DNA of 64,000 bases. Origin: Rothia kristinae NBRC 15354 (GTDB taxonomy: Bacteria; Actinomycetota; Actinomycetes; Actinomycetales; Micrococcaceae). Made by a program: the position numbers and the translations under genes. Shown one piece after another: positions 15,753 through 28,617 of this stretch; within the stretch, counting starts at the first letter, position 1; each line of letters opens with the position of its first letter. The stretch lies in contig NZ_BCSM01000004.1 of the NCBI RefSeq assembly GCF_001570865.1, forward strand, positions 62,001 to 126,000, written 5' to 3'. The notes under the pieces are model-generated. The model was not told the DNA's origin and searched no databases. It was given only the letters and a program-made list of their open reading frames with translations.

Positions 15753-17483
15753 ATGCGGACCCGACCGATGGCGTCTCGCGCGGCCGCCGTCACCACCGAG
15801 GGCTTCGGCTGGCACTACCCCAACCGGTCCGAGCCGGCCTTCCGCGACGTCACCCTGGAGATCCCGCCGGGGCAGAAGGTGCTGCTGCTGGGGCCCTCCG
15901 GCGCCGGGAAGTCCACGCTCCTGCACGCCCTGGCCGGGGTGCTGGACCAGGAGGAGGACCCGGCGCTGGGCACCGCCCTGATCGACGGGTTCCCCGCCGC
16001 CCGGGCTCGGGGCCGGGTGGGGCTGATGCAGCAGGACCCGGAGGCCTCGATCGTGCTCTCCCGGGTGGGTCAGGACCTCGCCTTCGGGCCGGAGAACCTC
16101 GGGGTGCCCCGCGAGGAGATCCGCCCTCGCTGCGAGGAGGCCCTGGCGGCGGTGGGCCTGGACCTGGACTGGGAGCGTCCGACGTCGGCGCTGTCCGGCG
16201 GGCAGAAGCAGCGCCTGGGACTGGCCGGGATCCTCGCGATGCGCCCGGGTCTGCTGCTGCTGGATGAACCCACCGCCAACCTGGACCCGGCCGGGGTGGA
16301 GGAGGTGCGCGACGCGGTGCTGCGCGCCGTGCGGGAGTACGGCTCCACGCTGGTCGTGGTGGAGCATCGCGTGGGGGTGTGGGCCCCGCACGTGGACCGG
16401 GTGATCGTGCTGCGCCCGGCCGGCGGCATCAGCCACGACGGCGCCCCCGAGAAGGTCCTCGGCGCCGCCCGTCGGGAGCTGATCGACGCCGGGGTGTGGG
16501 TGCCCGGGCACGTCCCGGTGGGTCCGGGGGAGGCCGACGGCGTCGCAGGAGGCGGGTCGAGGCCCGCCGTGCCCGGGACCGAGGAGGCGGGGACCGCCGA
16601 TGCCGGGAGCACCGGGCGGGACTCCGGCGATGCCGAAACCCCCGCGGGAGGCGAGAGGCTGCTGGCGGCCCGGGATCTGGCGGTGACCCGGACCCATCCG
16701 CAGCGGCGCTGGGCCCGGGCCCGACGCCGCGCCGCGGCGTCGTCCACCGAGGCGCCTCCGGCCGCGGCGGCCGAGCGGGAGCCGTGGGCCCGGACGGCCC
16801 CGGTGGCCTCCCGCGGCATCGACCTGACGCTGCGCGCCGGGCAGCACCTGGCCGTGGTGGGCCCCAACGGCGCGGGGAAGTCCACCCTGGCCCTGACCCT
16901 GGCCGGTCTGCAGTGGCCGGCCGCCGGGCTCGTCGTCGCCGCCGGGGGGCTGCGCGGGGATTCGGGGGTGTCCTGGGACCCGATGTGCTGGTCCTCACCG
17001 GAGCTGATCCGGCGCATCGGCACCGTGTTCCAGGAGCCCGAGCACCAGTTCGTCAAGGCCACGGTGGCCGAGGAGCTGGAGCTGGGGGCGCGGCTGAGCG
17101 GGGCCGAGGATCCGGGCGCCCGGGCCGAGGACCTGCTGGAGCGGCTGCGCCTGGACCGGGTGGCCGAGGCCAACCCCTTCACCCTCTCCGGCGGGGAGAA
17201 GCGCCGGCTGTCCGTGGGCACGGCCCTGGCCGCCCGCCCGCGGGTGCTGGTCCTGGACGAGCCGACCTTCGGGCAGGACGCGATCACCTGGGCCCGGCTC
17301 GTGCGGCTGCTGGGAGAGCTGATGGCCGAGGGCACCGCCGTCGTGTCCGTGACCCACGACCTGGACTTCGCGGCCGCCCTCGGCGGGCGGCGCCTGGACC
17401 TGGGTGCGCGCGAGCACCGCCCCCGGAAGGCCGACGACGACGGGGGCGCCCGCCGCGCCGTCGGGCTCGGGGAGGTGGGCTGA
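15753..17483 (+). CDS. ykoD: ECF transporter duplicated ATPase (YkoD)
   Basis: 576 residues holding two ABC ATPase domains in one chain. The first has Walker A GPSGAGKST (47-55), signature LSGGQKQRL and Walker B LLLLDEPTANLD. The second has Walker A GPNGAGKST (from residue 370), signature LSGGEKRRL and LVLDEPTFGQD. They are joined by a ~100-residue Gly/Ala/Glu- and Arg-rich linker. It powers the YkoE/YkoC membrane pair. ATG 15753 is used; an in-frame ATG at 15768 is an alternative, and neither has a strong Shine-Dalgarno, so coupling to ykoE is likely. Confidence 0.92.
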   Translation: MRTRPMASRAAAVTTEGFGWHYPNRSEPAFRDVTLEIPPGQKVLLLGPSGAGKSTLLHALAGVLDQEEDPALGTALIDGFPAARARGRVGLMQQDPEASIVLSRVGQDLAFGPENLGVPREEIRPRCEEALAAVGLDLDWERPTSALSGGQKQRLGLAGILAMRPGLLLLDEPTANLDPAGVEEVRDAVLRAVREYGSTLVVVEHRVGVWAPHVDRVIVLRPAGGISHDGAPEKVLGAARRELIDAGVWVPGHVPVGPGEADGVAGGGSRPAVPGTEEAGTADAGSTGRDSGDAETPAGGERLLAARDLAVTRTHPQRRWARARRRAAASSTEAPPAAAAEREPWARTAPVASRGIDLTLRAGQHLAVVGPNGAGKSTLALTLAGLQWPAAGLVVAAGGLRGDSGVSWDPMCWSSPELIRRIGTVFQEPEHQFVKATVAEELELGARLSGAEDPGARAEDLLERLRLDRVAEANPFTLSGGEKRRLSVGTALAARPRVLVLDEPTFGQDAITWARLVRLLGELMAEGTAVVSVTHDLDFAAALGGRRLDLGAREHRPRKADDDGGARRAVGLGEVG

Positions 17484-17484
17484 G

Positions 17485-18276
17485 GTGGAGCTGATGGATC
17501 CGGTCTTCGCCCGGGCCAGCGCCCTGGGCCGCACCAACGCCGCCACCAAGATCGTCGTGGCCACCCTGCAGACCCTCGTCTTCGTGGTGAGCCTGGATTG
17601 GGTGACATCCAGCCTGGGGCTCGTCCTGCTCCTCGCGGCGATGACGGCGGCCGGGATGCGCCCGTGGGCGGTGGCCCGGAAGCTGTGGTTCATCTTCGCG
17701 GCCGCGGTGCTCTCCGGGTGGGCCACGGCCCTGATGGCGGAGAAGTCGGGGCGCCTGCTGCTGGATCTGGGGCCGTGGCAGGTCAGCACCGGCTCCCTCG
17801 ACTCCGGGATCGCCATCATGCTGCGCGGCTGCGCGCTGGCCCTGATCTCGGTGATGTTCCTGGCCAGCACCGACGCCCACGAGCTGGGGGAGTCCCTGGC
17901 CCAGACCTTCCGGCTGCCCGCCCGCTTCGTGCTCTCCGCGGTGGCGGCCTTCCGTCTCATGGGTCTGCTGGCCGCGGAGTGGCAGACCCTGGCCGCCGCC
18001 CGGCGGGCCCGCGGCATCGGCTCCCGCTCCGCGCTGGTCGCGCTCACCACGGGCTTCGCCCAGCAGGCCTTCGCCCTCATGGTCCAGGCCCTGCGCCGCG
18101 CCTCGCGGCTGGCGGTGACGATGGAGGCCCGCGGCTTCGGCGCCGGGCCGCGCACCTGGCTGAACCCGCCGACCTACCACCGGGTCGACGTCGTGGTGCT
18201 GATCCTCGGGCTGCTGATCCCGGTGATCGCGGTCGGCGCCTCCCTCGCCCTGGGCTCCTACCGCACGATCTTCTGA
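17485..18276 (+). CDS. ykoC: ECF transporter T component (YkoC)
   Basis: 263 residues, EcfT/CbiQ-type transmembrane coupling protein with about six helices. The two coupling-helix Ala-Arg-Gly motifs are visible in AARRARGIG and TMEARGFG, which dock onto the ATPase. GTG at 17485 is chosen because GGGGAGG lies 9 bases upstream; ATG 17494 is an in-frame alternative. It completes the ykoEDC importer. Followed by a palindromic repeat element. Confidence 0.9.
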   Translation: MELMDPVFARASALGRTNAATKIVVATLQTLVFVVSLDWVTSSLGLVLLLAAMTAAGMRPWAVARKLWFIFAAAVLSGWATALMAEKSGRLLLDLGPWQVSTGSLDSGIAIMLRGCALALISVMFLASTDAHELGESLAQTFRLPARFVLSAVAAFRLMGLLAAEWQTLAAARRARGIGSRSALVALTTGFAQQAFALMVQALRRASRLAVTMEARGFGAGPRTWLNPPTYHRVDVVVLILGLLIPVIAVGASLALGSYRTIF

Positions 18277-18310
18277 CCCGCCCGGGATCCGGCCCGTTCC
18301 GTTCGGTTCC

Positions 18311-18409
18311 GCGACCCGGCGCATTCGTTCCCATCCCTCTCCTTCCTTCTCGCGAGGCGGCGCATTCGTTCCCGAAAATGCGGATTCTGGGTACGGATGC
18401 GCCGGGTCG
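18311..18409. repeat. CGTTCCC palindromic element, copy 1
   Basis: Forward copies ending ATTCGTTCCC finish at 18332 and 18373 (41 nt apart). A 15-nt centre (18374-18388) is followed by one inverted copy starting GGGTACGGATGCGCC at 18389. The inverted copy matches the first forward copy (CGACCCGGCGC...) better than the second, with two mismatches in 21. It lies 35 bases after the ykoC stop. The rest of the gap to 18564 shows nothing recognisable. Confidence 0.85.
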
Positions 18410-18564
18410 TGGGGGACGGACGTCATGTGAGGGCTGGCGGGGAGGGGAACAGTGGAGCCAGGTCTACCCCGGATCAGATCTGGGGCCACTGACTCCAGCC
18501 CCGCGCTTCACGAGAGTGGAGGGTGACAGAAAACGTCCCCGATCCCCCGAGGAGCGATCCCACC

Positions 18565-19422
<858 letters not shown>

Positions 19423-19426
19423 CACC

Positions 19427-20866
19427 ATGGCCAAGACCGTCAGGAACGCCGTCCGCGAGATCGCCCGCGAGCCCCGCCAGCACCTCTCGACCCTGCTGAT
19501 CTGCGCCGTCGCCGCCTTCTTCGGGGCCGCCATGATCGCGGGGACCCAGCTGCTCGCCCACCTTATCGCCGGTCCGGAAGGCGCGGACGGAGCGGAGGGT
19601 GGGATCGCGCTGATGCTCGGCCTGCTCGGCACCGTCTTCTTCGGCATCGCGATCTTCGTGGCCGCGATCGTCGTCGTGAACACCTTCTCGATCGTCGTCG
19701 CCGGACGCACCCGCACCATCGCCCTGCTGCGCCTGCTCGGCGCCTCGGCTCCCTCCCTGCGCCGCGGGATCGGCGTGGAAGGGCTGATCGTGGGCGGGGT
19801 CGGCGCGGTGCTGGGCACGGTCCTGGCCGACGTCGCCGCCCTCGGCGCGGCCGCCTGGCTCGAGCACCGGCCCGACGCCGCGCCCCTGGGCTTCGCGATC
19901 ATCCCCGGCACCGCAGTGCCCGGTGCGGTCGTGGTGCTGATGGCCTGGTGGGCAGCCTGGCGCGGGGCCCGCCCGGTGCTCGCCGTCTCCCCGATCGAGG
20001 GGACCCGGCGCACCGTGGAACCCGCCCTGAAGACCCTGCGCCGCGGCAGCCGGGCGCTGCTGGTCCTGGCGCTGCTCGGCATCGTCCTCGGTGCGGGCCT
20101 GCTGGGTCTGGGCGTGCTGGTGGGCTTCGCCTCCTCGGCGGGGGTGCTCCTCGGCTTCCTCGGCGGCATCGTCTCCTTCACCGGGATCGCGCTGGGCTCG
20201 GCGTGGATCATGCCCGCGTTCCTGGGGCTGGCGGGCCTGCCGCTGCGGGCCTCGGCCGCGGGGCGACTGGCCGCCGGCAGCGCCCGACGGCACCCGCTGC
20301 GCGCCTCGCGCACCTCGATGGGCCTGGTCATCGGGATCACCCTCATCATGATGTTCGCGACCCTGGGGCAGACGTTCCAGACGGTCATGACGCGGTGGAG
20401 TCGGGAGCTGGGGATCGCGGAGGATCAGACCAGTTCGGTCATGCGCAGCATCGACGACGTGCTGTGGTTCCTCACCGCGATGCTGGTGTTTTCCCTGGTC
20501 ATCGCCGCGATCGGGGTGGTCAACAACATGCAGGCCTCAGTCATGCAGCGCACCCGCGAGCTGGGGATGCTGCGCACCATCGGCCTGTCCACCGCGGGGC
20601 TGTGGCGGATGATCCTCGCGGAGACGGCGCAGCTGACGCTGGCCGCGGCCCTGTTCGCGATCCCGCTGGGCATCCTCTACGGCTGGTGCGGCGCGCTGTC
20701 CATGCTGGCCAGCGTGGACGGGATCGGGTTCTTCCTCCCCACGCCGCCGTGGGCGATGATCGGGCTGGTGCTGCTGGGGTGCGCGGTGATCACCGGGATC
20801 GCCGCCGCGCTGCCGGCCCGCCGGGTCACCCGGGTCTCCCCGGTGGCCGCCCTGGCCGCGGACTGA
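19427..20866 (+). CDS. FtsX-like ABC permease
   Basis: 479 residues with about eight to ten hydrophobic segments in two halves. Each half ends in the FtsX-domain pattern: VAAIVVVNTFSIVVAGRTRTIALLRLLGAS in the first, IGVVNNMQASVMQRTRELGMLRTIGLS in the second. Two FtsX domains in one chain is the usual actinobacterial form. With the preceding ATPase it forms an exporter or mechanotransmission complex; the substrate (drug, lipid or peptide) cannot be told. Followed by the largest palindromic repeat element of the window. Confidence 0.9.
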   Translation: MAKTVRNAVREIAREPRQHLSTLLICAVAAFFGAAMIAGTQLLAHLIAGPEGADGAEGGIALMLGLLGTVFFGIAIFVAAIVVVNTFSIVVAGRTRTIALLRLLGASAPSLRRGIGVEGLIVGGVGAVLGTVLADVAALGAAAWLEHRPDAAPLGFAIIPGTAVPGAVVVLMAWWAAWRGARPVLAVSPIEGTRRTVEPALKTLRRGSRALLVLALLGIVLGAGLLGLGVLVGFASSAGVLLGFLGGIVSFTGIALGSAWIMPAFLGLAGLPLRASAAGRLAAGSARRHPLRASRTSMGLVIGITLIMMFATLGQTFQTVMTRWSRELGIAEDQTSSVMRSIDDVLWFLTAMLVFSLVIAAIGVVNNMQASVMQRTRELGMLRTIGLSTAGLWRMILAETAQLTLAAALFAIPLGILYGWCGALSMLASVDGIGFFLPTPPWAMIGLVLLGCAVITGIAAALPARRVTRVSPVAALAAD

Positions 20867-20884
20867 GCCGACGCCGTGCCCCGG

Positions 20885-21087
20885 CGGCCCGGTGCTCTCG
20901 TTCCCGACCCCTCGCGACCCGGCGCTCTCGTTCCCGGTCTCTCGCGAGACGGCGCATCCGTTCCCATAATCGCGGTTTTCGGGAACGAGAGTGCCGTTTC
21001 GGCGAGGGATGGCCTCCCGTGTGGGAACGGGAGCGCCGACTCGGCGAGGGGTGGCCTCCTGTGTGGGAACGAAAGCGCCGGCCCGGC
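20885..21087. repeat. CGTTCCC palindromic element, copy 2 (three forward, three inverted)
   Basis: Forward copies end at 20905, 20935 and 20965 (exact 30-nt period). A 15-nt centre (20966-20980) separates them from inverted copies starting GGGAACG at 20981, 21023 and 21065 (exact 42-nt period, with similar GGCCTCCYGTGT spacers). The element fills the gap between the convergent permease and aminotransferase genes. Confidence 0.9.
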
Positions 21088-21112
21088 GGGGAGATCGCCG
21101 GGCGGCCGGTGC

Positions 21113-22024
21113 TCAGGCCGTGAGGAAGGAGGTCAGGAGGCGGGTCAGCTCCCGATCCACGGGCAGGACCTGGTGGTCCAGGTGGGTCACGGGGGCGAGC
21201 AGACGCACCGAGGAAGCCAGCCACACGCCGTCGGACTCCAGCAGGTCCACCGGGTACAGGGGGCCGTAGCCCAGCTCCCAGCCGCGCTCGCGCGCCGCCG
21301 CGAAGATCGCCCCCTGGGTGGTGCCGGGCAGGATGCCGTGGTTCGGCTCCGGAGTGAGCAGGGTGATCCGGTCCCCGGTGCGCCGGGCCGCGATCACCGA
21401 GCTGGTGGCCCCCTCCAGGATCCGGCGATCCGACGCCGTCCAGATCGCGTCCTGCGCGCCGAGGGAGCGGACGTGGCGCAGCACCGCCATATTCACCGCA
21501 TAGGAGAGGGTCTTGGCGCCGGTCAGCAGCCACGGGTAGGCGGCGTCCTCGGCGGGATCGTGCCCGCGGGGCAGCAGCAGCGCCCGCACCCCCTGCTCAC
21601 GGGCGGCGAGGGTGGATTCCGGCACCGGGGAGACGATGACGAGGCCGTAGGCCCCGCGCGTCGGGTCTCCCCGGCTGACCAGCAGCTTCACCACGGTCTC
21701 CTCGCCGAGGTCGGTGGCGGTGCCGATGCCCTCCCGGGCGGCCACCCGCAGGACCGTGGCGACGGCGGCGCGCCACCGGTCCTCGTCCGGGGCCGGCAGC
21801 TGCAGGAGCCGGGCGGAGTGGGCCAGGCGGGCCAGGTGCCGGGGCAGCTTCCGCACCGCGCCGTCGACGGCGAGCATGGTCTCGAAGACCCCGTCCCCGC
21901 GGGTGTACCCCTCGTCCTCGATGCCGATCAGGGGCGCGGCGGCGTCGAGCACCTCGCCGTCCGGGTGCGCGTCATCCACTCGGACGACGACGGGCGGCCT
22001 GCGGTCTGCGGGAAGCTCACTCAT
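21113..22024 (-). CDS. pabC: class IV aminotransferase, probable aminodeoxychorismate lyase
   Basis: 303 residues, fold-type IV PLP enzyme. Visible are the GDGVFETMLA N-terminal strand, the catalytic Lys in LLTGAKTLSYAVNMAVLRHVRSLGAQDAIW, and the PLP-phosphate loop EGATSSVIA with GILPGTTQGAI. The TLSYAVNM context and lone position favour 4-amino-4-deoxychorismate lyase (folate synthesis) over branched-chain aminotransferase, but the family is hard to split by eye. Start at 22024: a CAGAAT box lies 6 bases upstream on the minus strand, so it is probably leaderless. Confidence 0.8.
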   Translation of the reverse strand: MSELPADRRPPVVVRVDDAHPDGEVLDAAAPLIGIEDEGYTRGDGVFETMLAVDGAVRKLPRHLARLAHSARLLQLPAPDEDRWRAAVATVLRVAAREGIGTATDLGEETVVKLLVSRGDPTRGAYGLVIVSPVPESTLAAREQGVRALLLPRGHDPAEDAAYPWLLTGAKTLSYAVNMAVLRHVRSLGAQDAIWTASDRRILEGATSSVIAARRTGDRITLLTPEPNHGILPGTTQGAIFAAARERGWELGYGPLYPVDLLESDGVWLASSVRLLAPVTHLDHQVLPVDRELTRLLTSFLTA

Positions 22025-22030
22025 GCCCCC

Positions 22031-22036
22031 ATTCTG
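22031..22036 (-). promoter_or_regulatory. -10 box of leaderless pabC-like gene
   Basis: Minus-strand CAGAAT ends 6 bases before the ATG at 22024 and fits nAnnnT. Confidence 0.45.
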
Positions 22037-22060
22037 CCCACCCCGCCGCAGCATCCCCTG

Positions 22061-22138
22061 CGCCCTGGCGCCCAGTCATCGATTCCGACGGATTTTCAGG
22101 CGAAAAGTCGTCGGAATCGATGACTCGGCGCCAGGGCG
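22061..22138. repeat. long perfect hairpin with TCATCGATTCCGACG arms
   Basis: Outer 11-bp arms (CGCCCTGGCGC at 22061-22071, GCGCCAGGGCG at 22128-22138) enclose perfect 17-bp inner arms (22074-22090 and 22109-22125, AGTCATCGATTCCGACG and its complement). The 18-nt loop itself contains TTTTC-AGGC-GAAAA. It lies after the 3' end of the minus-strand MFS gene and before the start of pabC, so a terminator role is plausible. Confidence 0.9.
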
Positions 22139-22187
22139 GGCGTCGGGGGCGGGGCGTCGGGCCGGGCGTCAGAGAGGGGGCGTCGCA

Positions 22188-23405
22188 TCAGGTGGTCTGG
22201 GGGTGGGTGGCGGTGCGGGCGCGGGTCGTCAGGAACACCGTCAGGGCCGCGAGGGCGCAGATGCTCATGCTGATCGCCATCGGGGCGACGGCGTGGTCCC
22301 CGCCGAGCCCGACCAGCGGGGAGACGAGCCCGCCCATGCCGAACTGCAGGCACCCCAGCAGGGCCGACGCCGCCCCGGCGTAGTCCCGGCCCTGGCTCAG
22401 GGCCAGCGACGTGATGTTGCCGAAGATCAGGCCCTGGCAGCCGGCGCACAGGAACAGCAGCACCAGCACCACGGGCAGCGAGAGGGCCCCGGCGAGGGTC
22501 AGGCCCAGCAGGGTCAGGGCCGAGACCGCGACGATGCTCAGCCCCACCGGGGCGATCCGCTCCGGGACGGTGCGGCTCAGCAGCGCGTTGGACAGGACGG
22601 AGAAGAGGAGGATCCCCAGGGAGTTCGCCCCGAAGGCCAGGGCGTAGGCGGTGGAGCTCATCCCCAGGACGTTCTGCAGGACGTAGGTGGACCCGGAGAT
22701 GTAGGAGAACAGGGTGCCGAAGGAGAGGACGAAGGCGATCACGAACCCCACGTATCGGGGGCGGCGCACCATCGCGGCCACCCCGCGGCCCACCGTCCGC
22801 AGGCCCCCGGAGTGGCGGCGCTCGGCAGGCAGGCTCTCCGGGACCAGGACGAACACCGCCGCCGCCATCAGCAGGGTCACCGCGGTGAGCACCCAGAACA
22901 CGGTGCGCCAGGTGGACACCGCCAGGATCAGCCCGCCCACGGTGGGTGCCAGCACCGGGGCCAGGCCGTTGATCATCATCATGTAGTTCATGTACCGGGT
23001 GGTCTGGGTGCCCACGGTCAGATCCGCGATCATCGAGCGGGCCAGCACGATGCCGGCCGCCCCGGACAGCCCCATCAGCAGCCGGAAGCCGATGAGCACC
23101 TCCACGGTGGGGGCCAGGGCGCAGCCCAGGGAGGCCAGGAAGCACACCGCCGAGCCGATCATCAGGGGGCGGCGTCGGCCCCACTGGTCCGAGAGCGGGC
23201 CGATGAGCAGCTGCCCCAGGGCCAGCCCCAGCATGCACGCGGAGAGGGTGAGCTGGATCGTGGAGGCCTGGGTGTCCAGGTCCTCGGACATCCGGGGGAA
23301 GGCCGCGAGGTACATGTCCGTGGCCAGCGGTCCGATCCCGGAGAGGGTGCCGAACACGATCAGCAGGGGGACGCTCACGCGGGGAGCGGTGCTCTGGTGG
23401 CCCAT
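22188..23405 (-). CDS. Bcr/CflA-family MFS drug exporter
   Basis: 405 residues, 12 hydrophobic segments. The first helix LLIVFGTLSGIGPLATDMYLAAFP with its Asp, and the loop motif GPLSDQWGRRRPL, are diagnostic of the Bcr/CflA group of proton-driven multidrug exporters. The motif C-like segment of helix 5 is MMMINGLAPVLAPTVGG. Start at ATG 23405. A minus-strand TACCAT (23489-23494) could be its -10, giving a leader of about 75 bases. Confidence 0.9.
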   Translation of the reverse strand: MGHQSTAPRVSVPLLIVFGTLSGIGPLATDMYLAAFPRMSEDLDTQASTIQLTLSACMLGLALGQLLIGPLSDQWGRRRPLMIGSAVCFLASLGCALAPTVEVLIGFRLLMGLSGAAGIVLARSMIADLTVGTQTTRYMNYMMMINGLAPVLAPTVGGLILAVSTWRTVFWVLTAVTLLMAAAVFVLVPESLPAERRHSGGLRTVGRGVAAMVRRPRYVGFVIAFVLSFGTLFSYISGSTYVLQNVLGMSSTAYALAFGANSLGILLFSVLSNALLSRTVPERIAPVGLSIVAVSALTLLGLTLAGALSLPVVLVLLFLCAGCQGLIFGNITSLALSQGRDYAGAASALLGCLQFGMGGLVSPLVGLGGDHAVAPMAISMSICALAALTVFLTTRARTATHPQTT

Positions 23406-23518
23406 GGGCGAGGAGGTCCCTTCCTGGGGAGCGCGGACCGGTCGAGGCGGTCGGCGGGGAGTCCGGCGTCGCGCCGGCTGACGGGACGATGGTAGAGGAA
23501 AAGCGGGCGCCCCCGTAA

Positions 23519-26773
<3,255 letters not shown>

Positions 26774-26778
26774 GGGAT

Positions 26779-27375
26779 ATGGCTGAGAACACCACCGAGA
26801 ACCCGCAGGACGGGGACCCGCTGGAGGAGGCCTTCCACGCCCCCGACGCGGAATCCGCCTCGGAGGCCGAGGGCGCCGAGGCCACCGCGCAGAGCGCTGC
26901 GGACGAGCAGGAGGCCGCGGAGGAGCCCGCGGACTCCGAGTCCGCGGCCCAGGACGGGCACCGGCTGGCCGAGGAGCGTTTGGAGGATCTGCGCCGCCTG
27001 CAGGCGGAGTTCCAGAACTTCCGGAACCGCTCGGCCAAGGAGAAGGACGGTCTGCGCGAGTACGTGGTGGGCGACGTCGTCACGGCCCTGCTGCCGGTGA
27101 TCGACGACATCGACGCCGCGCGCCGGCACGGGGACCTGGCGGAGGGACCCTTCGCCTCGATCGCCCGGAAGCTCGAGGAGGCGCTGACCCGTCAGGGCCT
27201 GGAGCGCTTCGGCGAGGTCGGGGAGGCCTTCGACCCGCACGTGCACGAGGCGGTCATGCAGCAGCCCACCGAGGAGGTGGAGCCGGACCGGCTGGCCATG
27301 GTCATGCGCAACGGCTACCGCATCGGCGAGCGGGTGCTGCGCCCGGCCCAGGTGGCCGTGGCCGTGGCCCCGTGA
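26779..27375 (+). CDS. grpE: nucleotide exchange factor GrpE
   Basis: 198 residues. A long acidic, Ala/Glu-rich N-terminal region (1-60) leads to the coiled coil EERLEDLRRLQAEFQNFRNRSAKEK, followed by the beta-domain with the signature GEAFDPHVHEAVM. Accelerates ADP release from DnaK. The ATG is 5 bases after the dnaK stop; TAAGGGA is a weak ribosome site, so coupling to dnaK is likely. Confidence 0.96.
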   Translation: MAENTTENPQDGDPLEEAFHAPDAESASEAEGAEATAQSAADEQEAAEEPADSESAAQDGHRLAEERLEDLRRLQAEFQNFRNRSAKEKDGLREYVVGDVVTALLPVIDDIDAARRHGDLAEGPFASIARKLEEALTRQGLERFGEVGEAFDPHVHEAVMQQPTEEVEPDRLAMVMRNGYRIGERVLRPAQVAVAVAP

Positions 27376-27423
27376 CCCAGGGGTAGGCAGGATCCCCGGA
27401 CCCCGCGCTTGCGGAGGTCAGTT

Positions 27424-27496
27424 GCGACGCCGGGTCCCCGCGCCGTCGTTCCCGTCCGAAAATGGGCGGGCGCGGCGGGTGCGGACCCGGCGTCGC
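27424..27496. repeat. palindrome inside the dnaK operon (grpE-dnaJ gap)
   Basis: Perfect 14-bp outer arms GCGACGCCGGGTCC (27424-27437) and its complement (27483-27496) enclose CCGCGCC...GGCGCGG and the segment GTCGTTCCCGTCCGAAAATGGGC, which resembles the CGTTCCC word and AT-richer centre of the five repeat elements. It could attenuate transcription or be a processing site between grpE and dnaJ. The remaining gap to 27597 shows only the dnaJ ribosome site. Confidence 0.8.
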
Positions 27497-27597
27497 TTCT
27501 CATCTGCGCAACCGCCCCGGGCGCGCCCCGCCCGGGCGCACAACAGAACATCAGCAGACGGAAACGAGCACAGCGAGACTGTGGGAAGGAGGCGTCG

Positions 27598-28614
27598 ATG
27601 GCGAGCGAGAACTGGCTGGAGAAGGACTTCTACAAGGTGCTGGGCGTCTCCAAGGACGCCAGTGACGAGGACATCAAGAAGGCGTATCGGAAGCTGGCCC
27701 GGAAGTACCACCCGGACCAGAACCCCGGGGATGAGGCCGCCGAGCGGCGGTTCAAGGAGATCTCCGAGGCGCACACCGTGCTGGCGGACCCGGAGCAGCG
27801 CAAGCAGTACGACGCGATCCGCGCGATGGGCTCCGGGGCCCGGTTCAGCGCCGGCGCCGGCGGGGCCGGCGGCCCCGGGGCGGGAGGCTCGGCCGGCTTC
27901 GAGGACCTGCTGGGCGACCTGTTCGGCGGCGGGGCACGCCGCTCCCGGGGCGGCTTCGGCGGCGCTGGGGGACCCCGGATGCAGTACACCAGCACCGGCG
28001 GCGGCGATCCGTTCGCGGACCTGTTCGGCGGGGCCGGCGGGGCCAGCCCCTTCGGGCAGCCGCGCCAGCCGGCCCCGGCCGACGTCGAGACCAGCGTGAC
28101 CATCGACTTCGCCGAGGCGCTGGAGGGCACCCAGCTGCGGGTCAGCCAGCAGGACGGGCGCAGCGTCACCATGCGGATTCCGCAGGGGGTGCGCGACGGG
28201 CAGAAGGTGCGTCTGCGCGGCAAGGGCCAGACCGGCCCCGGCGGGTCCTCGGACCTGATCGTGACCGTGCACGTGCGCCCGGATCCGGTGTTCACCCGGG
28301 AAGGCGATGACCTCACGGTGCATGTGCCGGTGACCGTGGAGGAGGCCGCCCTGGGCGCGGTGATCACGGCCCCCGCCCCCGGCGGGAAGATCGTGAAGCT
28401 GCGGCTGAAGGCCGGTCAGGAGCCCGGCACCCGGATGCGGGTCAAGGGCCGCGGGGTGACGACGAAGAAGCACACCGGCAACCTGTACGTGATCCCGCAG
28501 GTCCAGGTGCCCTCGGAGCTGTCCGAGGAGGCCGTCGAGGCGCTGCGCCGGTTCACGGAACTGGCGCACCAGCCGGATGTGCGGGCGGATCTGCTGCGGG
28601 AAGCGGGGGTGTAG
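27598..28614 (+). CDS. dnaJ: DnaJ-type co-chaperone lacking zinc finger
   Basis: 338 residues. J domain at about 10-75 with the HPD motif in [12 protein letters not shown], a Gly/Phe/Ala-rich linker (~80-155), then directly the two C-terminal substrate-binding domains ([17 protein letters not shown]..., [16 protein letters not shown]). The four CxxCxGxG zinc motifs of classic DnaJ are absent, making it CbpA/DnaJ2-like in build. It stimulates DnaK ATP hydrolysis. The ATG is preceded by GAAGGAGG. A second, zinc-containing DnaJ probably exists elsewhere (inference). Confidence 0.95.
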   Translation: MASENWLEKDFYKVLGVSKDASDEDIKKAYRKLARKYHPDQNPGDEAAERRFKEISEAHTVLADPEQRKQYDAIRAMGSGARFSAGAGGAGGPGAGGSAGFEDLLGDLFGGGARRSRGGFGGAGGPRMQYTSTGGGDPFADLFGGAGGASPFGQPRQPAPADVETSVTIDFAEALEGTQLRVSQQDGRSVTMRIPQGVRDGQKVRLRGKGQTGPGGSSDLIVTVHVRPDPVFTREGDDLTVHVPVTVEEAALGAVITAPAPGGKIVKLRLKAGQEPGTRMRVKGRGVTTKKHTGNLYVIPQVQVPSELSEEAVEALRRFTELAHQPDVRADLLREAGV

Positions 28615-28617
28615 ACC

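Noticed and set aside
20885-21087. CRISPR-like spaced repeats
   Set aside because: Only three copies per arm, arms are inverted to each other, spacers are themselves similar, and no cas gene is nearby.
27598-28614. Frameshift or truncation explaining the missing zinc finger in DnaJ
   Set aside because: The frame is intact and the J, G/F and both C-terminal domains join smoothly; this is the known zinc-less type.
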